Source: an uncultured Clostridia bacterium (lineage in GTDB: Bacteria > Bacillota > Clostridia > Oscillospirales > Ruminococcaceae). From it: DNA of 64,000 nt. The position numbers and the translations under genes were made by a program. Shown here piece after piece: positions 1 through 6,800 of the stretch (position 1 is its first letter; each line of letters begins with the position of its first letter). The notes under the pieces are model-generated. The model ran no database searches and had not been told where the DNA came from. It was given only the letters and a program-made list of their open reading frames with translations. The stretch lies in NCBI GenBank assembly GCA_947625125.1, contig CANQNF010000009.1, forward strand, positions 1 through 64,000, given 5' to 3'.

Positions 1-31
1 ATTTTCATCTCTTGCTGAAGCTTTTTTATTC

Positions 32-58
32 ACCCCCGGTAGAACCGGGGGTTTTGTT
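32..58 (+). terminator. Intrinsic terminator of a gene upstream of the window
   Basis: A perfect 9-bp stem (ACCCCCGGT / ACCGGGGGT) with a 3-base loop is followed by TTTGTT on the plus strand. The minus strand has no T-run after the stem, so this most likely ends a plus-strand transcript that enters from the left edge. Confidence 0.75.
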
Positions 59-71
59 ACGCTAAAGCAGG

Positions 72-110
72 CAAAAATGCCGTCGCGAACGATACGAAGT
101 CCGCGACGGC
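72..110 (-). terminator. Terminator of tRNA-Leu
   Basis: Read on the minus strand, just after the tRNA CCA end, GCCGTCGCG pairs with CGCGACGGC around a 14-base loop and is followed by ATTTTTGC. It sits 5 bases downstream of the mature tRNA end. Confidence 0.8.
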
Positions 111-114
111 GTGG

Positions 115-201
115 TGGTGCGGGTAACAGGACTTGAACCTGCATGAAATTGCTTTCACATGGACCTGAACCATGCGCGTCTGCCAATTCCGCCATACCCG
201 C
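115..201 (-). tRNA. tRNA-Leu (anticodon CAG)
   Basis: The minus strand gives an 87-base class II tRNA. The acceptor GCGGGTA pairs with TACCCGC, the D arm reads GGCGGAATTGGCAGACGCG as in other bacterial tRNA-Leu, and the anticodon loop TTCAGGT has CAG at 34-36. A long variable arm (TGAAAGCAATTTCA) precedes the T arm GGTTCAAGTCC, and CCA is encoded. It decodes CUG. It has its own promoter and terminator and is monocistronic. Confidence 0.97.
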
Positions 202-234
202 GTATTCGTCCCCCCGTTCCCGGGTGACTCGACT

Positions 235-263
235 ATTATACCACACCTTATTAAAGATGTCAA
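235..263 (-). promoter_or_regulatory. Promoter of tRNA-Leu
   Basis: On the minus strand TTGACA (258-263) and TATAAT (235-240) are separated by exactly 17 bases, both perfect matches to the housekeeping sigma consensus. The start point would lie about 30 bases before the tRNA. Confidence 0.9.
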
Positions 264-317
264 GGACCGCCGAAAATTTTTTGCACGGGCCGCCCCTGTC
301 AAATTGCCTCAAGACTA

Positions 318-346
318 TTGCATTTTTTCTCGGGATGTGCTATACT
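318..346 (+). promoter_or_regulatory. Promoter of the proBA-containing operon
   Basis: TTGCAT (318-323), a 17-base spacer and TATACT (341-346) precede the first gene by about 40 bases. No other promoter-like sequence is obvious before the six genes that follow with overlaps or short gaps. Confidence 0.8.
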
Positions 347-385
347 AACATATATATGTGCTTTCACTTTAAAGGAGGACATTTT

Positions 386-838
386 ATGCCGATTTTCGAT
401 ACATCGCTTATTTCGGCCGCAGCCGTTTTAAGAAGCCGCTTCGCGCCCATGCCGTTAGGGCTTCATATCGCGTTCTGCGTCTTTGCAACGGTCGTCTTCG
501 GGCTTATCTTCATCCGCAAAAAAACCGTTTCGTCGCTCATTTGGATGCTCATTTGCGACACCACCGCGGTGCTCCAGTTCTTTAACGACCCCATGACCGC
601 GACCGCCGTGGCCGTCTGTGAAATATTCCTGTTCGCTCTTTTGGCAGTTGTTTCCATACGGGAGAAAAAAGCCGAAAAGGCCAAAAAGCTTGCCGAGGAA
701 AATGCCGACGAAGAACCCGAGCAGCAATTTCCCGACGATCTCAACGACCTCGACAGGCTGATAAAATCCGAAACGTCTAAACTTTCGGACAACTCAAACG
801 ACGTTATACACAACGCATTTGAGGACGATCAAAGATGA
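386..838 (+). CDS. Small membrane protein of unknown function
   Basis: This 150-residue protein has three hydrophobic segments (about residues 24-43, 49-65 and 70-89) followed by a charged, lysine/glutamate-rich cytoplasmic tail. The tail starts as a likely coiled coil (REKKAEKAKKLAEENADEE) and becomes acidic. The reading frame stays open upstream, but ATG 386 follows AAAGGAGG at a good spacing and lies downstream of the promoter, so it is the start. Its stop overlaps the next gene (ATGA). I do not recognise a family. Being first in an operon with proline synthesis genes suggests co-expression but does not show a role. Confidence 0.8.
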   Translation: MPIFDTSLISAAAVLRSRFAPMPLGLHIAFCVFATVVFGLIFIRKKTVSSLIWMLICDTTAVLQFFNDPMTATAVAVCEIFLFALLAVVSIREKKAEKAKKLAEENADEEPEQQFPDDLNDLDRLIKSETSKLSDNSNDVIHNAFEDDQR

Positions 839-1791
839 AAAAAGCGGTCATTTTAGACGCCCAGACCGTCACCGACGGCGACGTTTCTTTGGAGCCGCTG
901 ACGTCGCTGTGCGAAACGAGGGTATACGACTACTCGAAGCCCGAAGAGGTCGCCGAGAGGATTTCCGACGCCGAGATTGTCCTGACGAATAAGTGCAGGA
1001 TCTCCGCCGAGGTCTTTGAGCGCTGCCCAAACCTTAAATTTGTGGGAGTTTTTGCCACGGGCTACAACAACGTCGACATCGAAGCCGCAAAAAAACACGG
1101 CGCCGTCGTCTCGAACGTCCCGGGCTATTCGACGCGTTCCGTCGCTCAGCATACTTTCGCCCTTATTCTTCACTGCTACTCGAGCGTTTCAAAATACGCC
1201 GAATACACCGGCAAGGGCGAATGGTGCTTCTCTAAATTATTCACACATTTCGGCCCGCCTCTTTACGAGCTTTCCGGCAAGACTATCGGCATTATCGGCT
1301 TCGGCGCTATAGGCAAAGAGGTCTGCAAGATAGCTCTTGCATTCGGCATGAAAGTCCTGACATACACAAGGACCCCTCCCCCGCCGTCCGACGACTACGA
1401 AAACGTGCCTTTGGAGAGGCTTTTGATGGAGTCTGATATCGTCAGTCTGCACTGCCCCCTGACCCCCGAAACGGAGCGGATAATAAACCGTGAAACGCTT
1501 TCTTTGATGAAGCCGTCGGCGATCCTTATAAACACCTCAAGAGGCGGCGCCATCGACGAGCCGGCTCTCAGAGAAGCCCTTGACGGCGATAAAATTTCGG
1601 CCTTTGCGACGGATGTTTTAACGGTGGAGCCGATGGCGAAAGACTGTCCCCTTTTGGGCGCAAAAAACTGCACGATAACCCCGCACATAGCCTGGGCGCC
1701 GCTTGAGACGAGAATAAGGCTCGTGGAGCTTGTAAGGAAAAATCTTTCGGGATATCTGACCGGTAATATTATAAACAACGTGGTAAAATGA
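835..1791 (+). CDS. D-2-hydroxyacid dehydrogenase, glycerate dehydrogenase-like
   Basis: This 318-residue NAD-dependent D-isomer 2-hydroxyacid dehydrogenase is close to the usual family length. The Rossmann motif GIIGFGAIGKEV lies in the middle, followed by the family signature INTSRGGAIDE and the catalytic histidine in TPHIAWAPLETR. Tryptophan after that histidine is typical of hydroxypyruvate reductase/glycerate dehydrogenases, which interconvert hydroxypyruvate and D-glycerate, so that subfamily is favoured over lactate or phosphoglycerate dehydrogenase. It overlaps the preceding gene and proB by ATGA junctions, which implies translational coupling. Substrate is inferred from family signatures only. 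Confidence 0.85.
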   Translation: MKKAVILDAQTVTDGDVSLEPLTSLCETRVYDYSKPEEVAERISDAEIVLTNKCRISAEVFERCPNLKFVGVFATGYNNVDIEAAKKHGAVVSNVPGYSTRSVAQHTFALILHCYSSVSKYAEYTGKGEWCFSKLFTHFGPPLYELSGKTIGIIGFGAIGKEVCKIALAFGMKVLTYTRTPPPPSDDYENVPLERLLMESDIVSLHCPLTPETERIINRETLSLMKPSAILINTSRGGAIDEPALREALDGDKISAFATDVLTVEPMAKDCPLLGAKNCTITPHIAWAPLETRIRLVELVRKNLSGYLTGNIINNVVK

Positions 1792-2582
1792 TCATGAACA
1801 ACAAAAGAATCGTCGTAAAGGTCGGCACGTCGACCCTTACACACCCCTCGGGAAGCTTCAATTTAAGACACATCGAGAGCCTCGTAAAGGTCCTGTCCGA
1901 TATTAAGAATTCCGGCGTTGAGATCGTTTTGGTGACGTCGGGCGCTATCGGCCTCGGCATGGCGAAATTAGGGCTTCGCGAGCGTCCAAAGGACACCCCC
2001 ACCAAACAGGCATGCGCCGCCGTCGGACAGTGCGAACTGATGAACATGTACGACCGACTGTTCGGGGACTATAACGTCACCGTGGCCCAGGTGTTGCTGA
2101 CAAAATATGTAATATCGGACGAGCGAAAGGACAACGTCTTAAACGCCCTCGACAGAATTATTTCCTCGGGCGCCGTCCCCATCGTCAATGAAAACGACGT
2201 GGTCGCGATAGACGAGCTGGAGCTTGAAGTCGGCGAAAACGACAGCCTCGCCGCCATAGTATCGGTGCTTGTCGGAGCAGACCTTTTGATAATCATGTCG
2301 GATATAGAGGGGCTTTACGACAAAAACCCCAGGGATCATCGCGACGCCAAGCTCATCTCGAGAGTCGAGAGCATAACGGATGAAATAGAAAATTACGCCG
2401 AGGGCGCGGGCACCGACCTCGGGACAGGCGGGATGGCGACGAAGATAAGAGCCGCCAAGATAGCCAACTCCCACGGCGTTGATATGCTTATAATAAACGG
2501 TTCGAGGGCCGAAAATCTCTACGACGTCATGGACGGAAAGATAATCGGCACCCTATTTACGTCTAAAATCAGGGAGGAATAA
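1788..2582 (+). CDS. proB: Glutamate 5-kinase, short form
   Basis: ProB phosphorylates glutamate to gamma-glutamyl phosphate, the first step of proline synthesis. The N-terminus (KRIVVKVGTSTLTH) is the amino-acid kinase P-loop, followed by VTSGAIGLGM, the substrate loop around VNENDVVAIDE, and the kinase signature GTGGMATKIRAAKIA near the end. At 264 residues it has only the kinase domain and lacks the C-terminal PUA domain of the roughly 367-residue E. coli enzyme, a known variation. The start ATG overlaps the previous stop (ATGA); a second in-frame ATG lies two codons later. proA follows after 2 bases. Confidence 0.97.
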   Translation: MIMNNKRIVVKVGTSTLTHPSGSFNLRHIESLVKVLSDIKNSGVEIVLVTSGAIGLGMAKLGLRERPKDTPTKQACAAVGQCELMNMYDRLFGDYNVTVAQVLLTKYVISDERKDNVLNALDRIISSGAVPIVNENDVVAIDELELEVGENDSLAAIVSVLVGADLLIIMSDIEGLYDKNPRDHRDAKLISRVESITDEIENYAEGAGTDLGTGGMATKIRAAKIANSHGVDMLIINGSRAENLYDVMDGKIIGTLFTSKIREE

Positions 2583-2584
2583 CC

Positions 2585-3832
2585 ATGTTCGACTTCACTC
2601 CTACCGGCCTTAACGCCAAAAAAGCGGCTTCAGAGCTTGCTTTGGCGGGAAGCGAAAGAAAAAATCTCGCGCTCAAATACATCGCCGAGGGACTCGTTTC
2701 AAGGAAACGGGATATAATCGAGAAAAACCGCGCCGACGTCAAAGCCGCCGAGGCCAAGGGCGTAAAAAGCTCGCTGGTGGACAGGCTGTACTTAAACGAA
2801 AAGCGCATCGAGGGAGTCGCCGACGGCATTTTAAAGGTCGCGGCCCTGCCCGACCCGGTCGGCCTTGTTGACAGCGGCGAGACCCGTCCCAACGGGCTTA
2901 AAATCGAAAAAGTAAGGGTCCCTTTAGGGGTCATCGGCATCATCTATGAGTCCCGGCCCAACGTCACCGCAGACGCCGCAGCACTCTGCCTAAAATCGGG
3001 AAATGCGGCGGTCTTAAGAGGCGGAAGCGACGCCCTTAACTCAAACATGATAATAACCGAGATAATGCGGGAACAGATAGAAAAGGCAGGCCTTCCCGGA
3101 GATTCTGTACAGCTTTTGGCCGACACCTCAAGAGAGGCCGCGAACGCCATGATGAAAGCCCACGGCTTAATTGACGTTTTGATTCCGAGAGGCGGCGCGG
3201 GACTTATTAAAGCCTGCGTCGAGAATGCCTCGGTCCCGGTGATAGAGACAGGCGTGGGAAACTGCCACATCTACGTCGACGAGTCGGCCTCGATTCCGAT
3301 GGCGATAGATATTATCGACAACGCTAAAACCTCCCGGCCGGGGGTCTGCAACGCCTGCGAGACGGTTTTGGTGCACAGAGAGGTCGCCGAGGATATTCTG
3401 CCGAAGCTCAAAAAGCGCCTCGACGAGCACAAGGTCGAGATAAGGGGCTGCGAGATAACGAAGATGATTTTGGGGGACTGCGTTGTTCCGGCGACCGAGG
3501 ACGACTGGGCGACGGAGTATCTTGATTATATTTTGGCGGTCAGGGTCGTGGACAACATCTACGACGCTATCGAGCACATAAGAAAATATTCGACGGGTCA
3601 TTCCGAGGCGATAATCACCGACAGCGTGGCCGCGGCCGAGGAATTCAAGAGCAAAATAGACGCTGCCGCAGTGTATGTGAACGCGTCGACAAGGTTCACC
3701 GACGGCTATGAGATGGGTCTCGGTGCAGAGATAGGGATTTCCACGGCAAAGCTCCATGCACGCGGGCCGATGGGCCTTAAGGAGCTCACCACCGTGAAAT
3801 ACCTGATAACCGGAAACGGACAGATAAGATAA
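2585..3832 (+). CDS. proA: Glutamate-5-semialdehyde dehydrogenase (gamma-glutamyl phosphate reductase)
   Basis: ProA reduces gamma-glutamyl phosphate with NADPH to glutamate semialdehyde, which cyclises to pyrroline-5-carboxylate for ProC. The 415-residue length is standard. Recognisable segments are IIYESRPNVTADAAALCLK, the conserved GGSDALNSN, DVLIPRGGAGLI, and the catalytic cysteine region TSRPGVCNACETVL. The C-terminus contains MGLGAEIGISTAKLHARGPM, a family hallmark. GGGAGGAAT precedes the ATG. It forms a near-overlapping pair with proB, so the two subunits or enzymes are co-translated; the proC-like gene is at the other end of the window. Confidence 0.98.
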   Translation: MFDFTPTGLNAKKAASELALAGSERKNLALKYIAEGLVSRKRDIIEKNRADVKAAEAKGVKSSLVDRLYLNEKRIEGVADGILKVAALPDPVGLVDSGETRPNGLKIEKVRVPLGVIGIIYESRPNVTADAAALCLKSGNAAVLRGGSDALNSNMIITEIMREQIEKAGLPGDSVQLLADTSREAANAMMKAHGLIDVLIPRGGAGLIKACVENASVPVIETGVGNCHIYVDESASIPMAIDIIDNAKTSRPGVCNACETVLVHREVAEDILPKLKKRLDEHKVEIRGCEITKMILGDCVVPATEDDWATEYLDYILAVRVVDNIYDAIEHIRKYSTGHSEAIITDSVAAAEEFKSKIDAAAVYVNASTRFTDGYEMGLGAEIGISTAKLHARGPMGLKELTTVKYLITGNGQIR

Positions 3833-3847
3833 GCGCAGGGAGATAAA

Positions 3848-4867
3848 ATGAGCGAAAATATAAACGAAAACAAAAATCCCGAGGATATTTCCTTGGAGGA
3901 AAACGCGGCCGCCGATACCGAAAAAAAGGGCGTTTCGGAGGAAAGCTCTGCCGAAGAAAATGCCCAAAAAAATAATTCCGGGCAGGAAAACAAGGGCGGC
4001 AGGAAAAAGAAGAAAAAGAAATCCAAGCCCGTAGACGAGAAAGCGCCGGAGGATGTGCCGGAAAAAAGCGAACCCGAAAGCGATGGCGACAAAAAGCGCT
4101 TTAGGTTCGACTGGGAATTAGAGGAAAACCTCAAGGAAGCCCTCGACGAGGACGCGATGGATCTGACCGAGGCCGCCGAGGACGAGTCCGAGCCTATCGA
4201 AATTGAGGGCAAATCCGCCGTGACTCCCGCGCAGGCCGCGCAGACGGTCTTCGGTCTGTTTCTCATAATTTTTTCCATCATAGGAGTCGTTGCCACCGGC
4301 TTAAAGCTCTATCAGCTGCACGAGGCTCAAAAGGACAATTCCGAGCAGGTGGCGTATTTTGAGCAGTTTCTGCTGCCTTTGGCGGCCTGCGACGCCCCTA
4401 CTTTCGACGGCGCTCCGTCCCTCAATGAGGACGTTATGATTTCGGCGGCATGCTGGGACATTATCTTCAACCCGTCGGCGTTCTATGAGCGCTCGGGGGA
4501 GTCCTATAAAGTGTCCTACGTCGACGTCGACAGAAGAATTGCAAAGCTGTTCGGACCGGGTCTTAACTATTCGCACAAGACGGTCGGCGACACCGAGCTT
4601 AGATTCACCTATAACGAGGACGAGGGGATGTATCTTATTCCGGCATTCCCGCGCTCTAACGCATACTATCCCGAGGTCACGGAGATAACCGAAAAGGACA
4701 ACGGGGCTCTCGAGCTTACCGTATGCTATCACATACCGATAACCAACTGGATAGACTCGGTGGATTCCGTCGAGAAGACGATGATATACACTCTCATGCC
4801 GAACGACCGCGACTACATCGTGACCGCCATAAGCATCGGCGCTATAGACGAATCGGACGCCGTTTAA
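3848..4867 (+). CDS. Single-pass membrane protein with charged cytoplasmic N-terminus, unknown function
   Basis: This 339-residue protein starts with about 130 highly charged residues, glutamate-rich with a lysine run (GGRKKKKKKSKP), probably disordered and cytoplasmic. One membrane helix follows (about 134-155, FGLFLIIFSIIGVVATGL). The remaining 180 residues would be extracytoplasmic and contain alternating beta-like stretches. There is no signal peptide or lipobox. It follows proA by 15 bases and precedes a GNAT gene by 27, so it belongs to the same operon. No family is recognised; topology and low-complexity region are read directly from the sequence. Confidence 0.8.
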   Translation: MSENINENKNPEDISLEENAAADTEKKGVSEESSAEENAQKNNSGQENKGGRKKKKKKSKPVDEKAPEDVPEKSEPESDGDKKRFRFDWELEENLKEALDEDAMDLTEAAEDESEPIEIEGKSAVTPAQAAQTVFGLFLIIFSIIGVVATGLKLYQLHEAQKDNSEQVAYFEQFLLPLAACDAPTFDGAPSLNEDVMISAACWDIIFNPSAFYERSGESYKVSYVDVDRRIAKLFGPGLNYSHKTVGDTELRFTYNEDEGMYLIPAFPRSNAYYPEVTEITEKDNGALELTVCYHIPITNWIDSVDSVEKTMIYTLMPNDRDYIVTAISIGAIDESDAV

Positions 4868-4894
4868 CGGGCATGAAAAAGGAGAGAGCTTAAA

Positions 4895-5419
4895 ATGATA
4901 GAGCTTGTCAGGCTGTCGCCGAAATTTGAGCGGCACCTTACGGAGATGATGGACGAATGGTGGCCTGCCGAGGGCAACGATATAGTTCCCTATGCCATAA
5001 GAAAAAACGACTATCGGGACTTCGGCAGCTATCTTGAAAATCTCGATATTGACGATGAGGCCGCACGGGAAAAGGGATTAGTGCCGGATATAACGTATTT
5101 TGCGCTCGACCCGGGCCGCGATATCTTCATCGGTGCGGTGAACATAAGAAAATACCTGAACGAAAAGCTTTTGCGGTACGGCGGGCACATCGGCGACGGC
5201 GTAAGGCCGTCCGAGCGCAACAAGGGCTACGGCACCGAGATCGTCAGGCTTGCCCTCGAGAAGTGCCGGGAGCTGAACATCGAGCGGGTGCTCATGACCT
5301 GCGACAGGGACAATCTTGCGAGCGCCAAGGTGATTCAGAAAAACGGCGGGGTGCTCGAAAGCGAGATCGCCGACCCGGACGGCGGGGAGCTCGTGCAGAG
5401 GTATTGGATAGATTTGTAA
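4895..5419 (+). CDS. GNAT family N-acetyltransferase
   Basis: This 174-residue protein is a GCN5-related acetyltransferase. The central acetyl-CoA loop is visible as GVRPSERNKGYGTEIVRLAL, followed by the typical beta-strand and helix ERVLMTCDRDNLASAKVIQKNGG. Motif order and length fit a single GNAT domain, which transfers acetyl from acetyl-CoA to an amine; the acceptor cannot be deduced. GGAGAG precedes the ATG. It is the last gene of the proBA operon, and the long structured inverted repeat that follows ends in six T and may terminate the transcript. Confidence 0.88.
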   Translation: MIELVRLSPKFERHLTEMMDEWWPAEGNDIVPYAIRKNDYRDFGSYLENLDIDDEAAREKGLVPDITYFALDPGRDIFIGAVNIRKYLNEKLLRYGGHIGDGVRPSERNKGYGTEIVRLALEKCRELNIERVLMTCDRDNLASAKVIQKNGGVLESEIADPDGGELVQRYWIDL

Positions 5420-5424
5420 AAGAG

Positions 5425-5637
5425 GCCGGAGCAAAGCCCCTCTGAGATAAGAAAACAAGAGTGCCCGGCGGGCACTGCGAAGCACCGCATAGTCGCTCAA
5501 AGCTGCCAGATTCAAGGCGGCGGCTTGAAAGCACTCCTTTGTGGAATGCAAGAGCCGCCAACGATGAAGATGGCGGCTTTGAGTTAGATTATGCGGGCTT
5601 GTTTTCTTATGGAAGAGGGGCTAAGTCCGGCTTTTTT
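5425..5637. repeat. 213-bp rod-like inverted repeat ending in a T-run
   Basis: The two ends pair over most of their length. GCCGGA (5425-5430) pairs with TCCGGC (5626-5631), 5435-5443 with 5614-5622, a perfect 13-bp block 5447-5459 with 5598-5610, 5487-5491 with 5590-5594, and 5496-5507 with 5572-5583. A side hairpin GTGCCC-GGC-GGGCAC (5461-5475) and an apical stem starting GGCGGC complete it. T6 follows at 5632. It lies after the GNAT stop and could be a terminator-bearing transcript end, a structured RNA or a MITE-like element. An 84-codon frame inside it is judged incidental. Confidence 0.75.
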
Positions 5638-5652
5638 GTTGGGGAAGTGGCA

Positions 5653-5770
5653 TATGCTGTGGATAAATTGCTGAATCAGAGCATTGTCTGTACCGGCCGT
5701 GAGCCGACAGCATAAGCGCCCGGAGCATTTGCCCACAAATGAAAATCACCCGCCGAAGCAAGTGATTTTC
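5653..5770. other. Convergent intergenic DNA with two further inverted repeats
   Basis: Between the rod-like repeat and trxB, TATGCTGT (5653-5660) pairs with ACAGCATA (5707-5714), and GAAAATCAC (from 5741) pairs with GTGATTTTC (to 5770) around a 12-base loop. Both gene ends point into this space. Neither hairpin is followed by a convincing T-run on the trxB strand, so a terminator role is only possible. No gene is seen. Confidence 0.5.
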
Positions 5771-5803
5771 CAATATAGTAAATGAACCGTGAGGTCGGAG
5801 ATG

Positions 5804-6721
5804 TCAGTTTTTTCCCATCCTGTCGCAGTATTCGCAGGCCGCGAGCGCCGCCGCCGCCCCGTCGGAGCATGCAGTAGTCACCTGTCTCACCTTTTTTCTT
5901 CGGCAGTCCCCCGCCGCAAAAATGCCGGGGGTCCTGGTCAGGCAGTCCTCGCCGGAATCTGCGTATCCCTGCCCGTCAAGGGCCATCACGTCCTCAAAAA
6001 CGCCGTTTTGCGGGACAAGTCCTATCGCCACGAACAGCCCGTCCAAGGCGATCTCCCTCTCGCCGTCGGGAGTGCTTAAGACGACCCCGCCGAGCTCGTC
6101 GCCGCCGGTAAAGCCCTTTACGGTGCTGCCCAAAATGATCTCGATGTTCGGCCTGGATTTTATCTCGTTTTCAAGGGACTTTTCACCGGTGAGAAAGTCG
6201 AGATTTTGTATCATTATTACTTTTTTTGAAGTTTCAGCCAAAAGAAGCGCCTCTTGCATTGCAGAATTTCCGCCGCCGACTACGCCTACGGTCCTGTCTT
6301 TGTAAAACGCTCCGTCGCATACCGCGCAGAAAGATATCCCCCTGCCGATATACTTTTCCTCGCCATCGACGCCGAGGGTCCTGTGCTTGGCGCCCGAAGC
6401 GATGACAACGGCCTTGGCACTGTATTCGCCGTCCTCGCAGACAACCGTCTTTGTGCCGTCCGGGCAAAGCTTTACGCCTGTGACCTCGGCGGGTTCGAGC
6501 TCGGCTCCGAGCGCTATGACCTGGTCGACGAGCGCAGCCGCAAAATCGTTTCCGGATATAGTCGCCGTCCCCGGGATGTTCTCCACCTTGGGGGAAAAGG
6601 TTATCTGTCCGCCGAAAGCGGCCTTTTCCAAAACGAGCGCGCTTTTTCCTGCCCGGCAGGCGTATATCGCAGCCGTCAGACCCGCCGGTCCCGCTCCGAC
6701 TATTATTATATCATACGTCAT
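5804..6721 (-). CDS. trxB: Thioredoxin reductase (NADPH)
   Basis: This 305-residue flavoprotein has the N-terminal FAD motif VGAGPAG (residues 8-14), the redox-active pair CAVC at 132-135 in FCAVCDGAF, and the NADPH motif VGVVGGGNSAMQEAL directly after it. The C-terminal FAD segment ends in PGIFAAGDC. It transfers electrons from NADPH to a thioredoxin or glutaredoxin-like partner. It lies 79 bases downstream of nrdD on the same strand, with GGAG before its ATG. That position suggests its redoxin partner includes the thioredoxin-like tail fused to NrdD, which is an inference from context. Confidence 0.96.
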   Translation of the reverse strand: MTYDIIIVGAGPAGLTAAIYACRAGKSALVLEKAAFGGQITFSPKVENIPGTATISGNDFAAALVDQVIALGAELEPAEVTGVKLCPDGTKTVVCEDGEYSAKAVVIASGAKHRTLGVDGEEKYIGRGISFCAVCDGAFYKDRTVGVVGGGNSAMQEALLLAETSKKVIMIQNLDFLTGEKSLENEIKSRPNIEIILGSTVKGFTGGDELGGVVLSTPDGEREIALDGLFVAIGLVPQNGVFEDVMALDGQGYADSGEDCLTRTPGIFAAGDCRRKKVRQVTTACSDGAAAALAACEYCDRMGKN

Positions 6722-6800
6722 ATTCTATGCTCCAAAACAGAGGTTATATAACCCGCTCTGCCCTCCCCGAAAATATCGGAAAGGGCTGCGGGAATTTATT

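Noticed and set aside
3167-3967. Long minus-strand frame (266 codons) opposite proA, and similar ones opposite GH10 (19626-20573) and purL (43973-44725)
   Set aside because: These are shadows of well-recognised genes; they lack ribosome sites and recognisable motifs.
5425-5637. 6S RNA
   Set aside because: Length is similar, but the side hairpin and lack of a symmetric central bubble fit poorly. It remains an alternative to test.
5461-5715. An 84-codon frame
   Set aside because: It lies inside the rod-like inverted repeat and starts without a ribosome site; its sequence is set by the palindrome.
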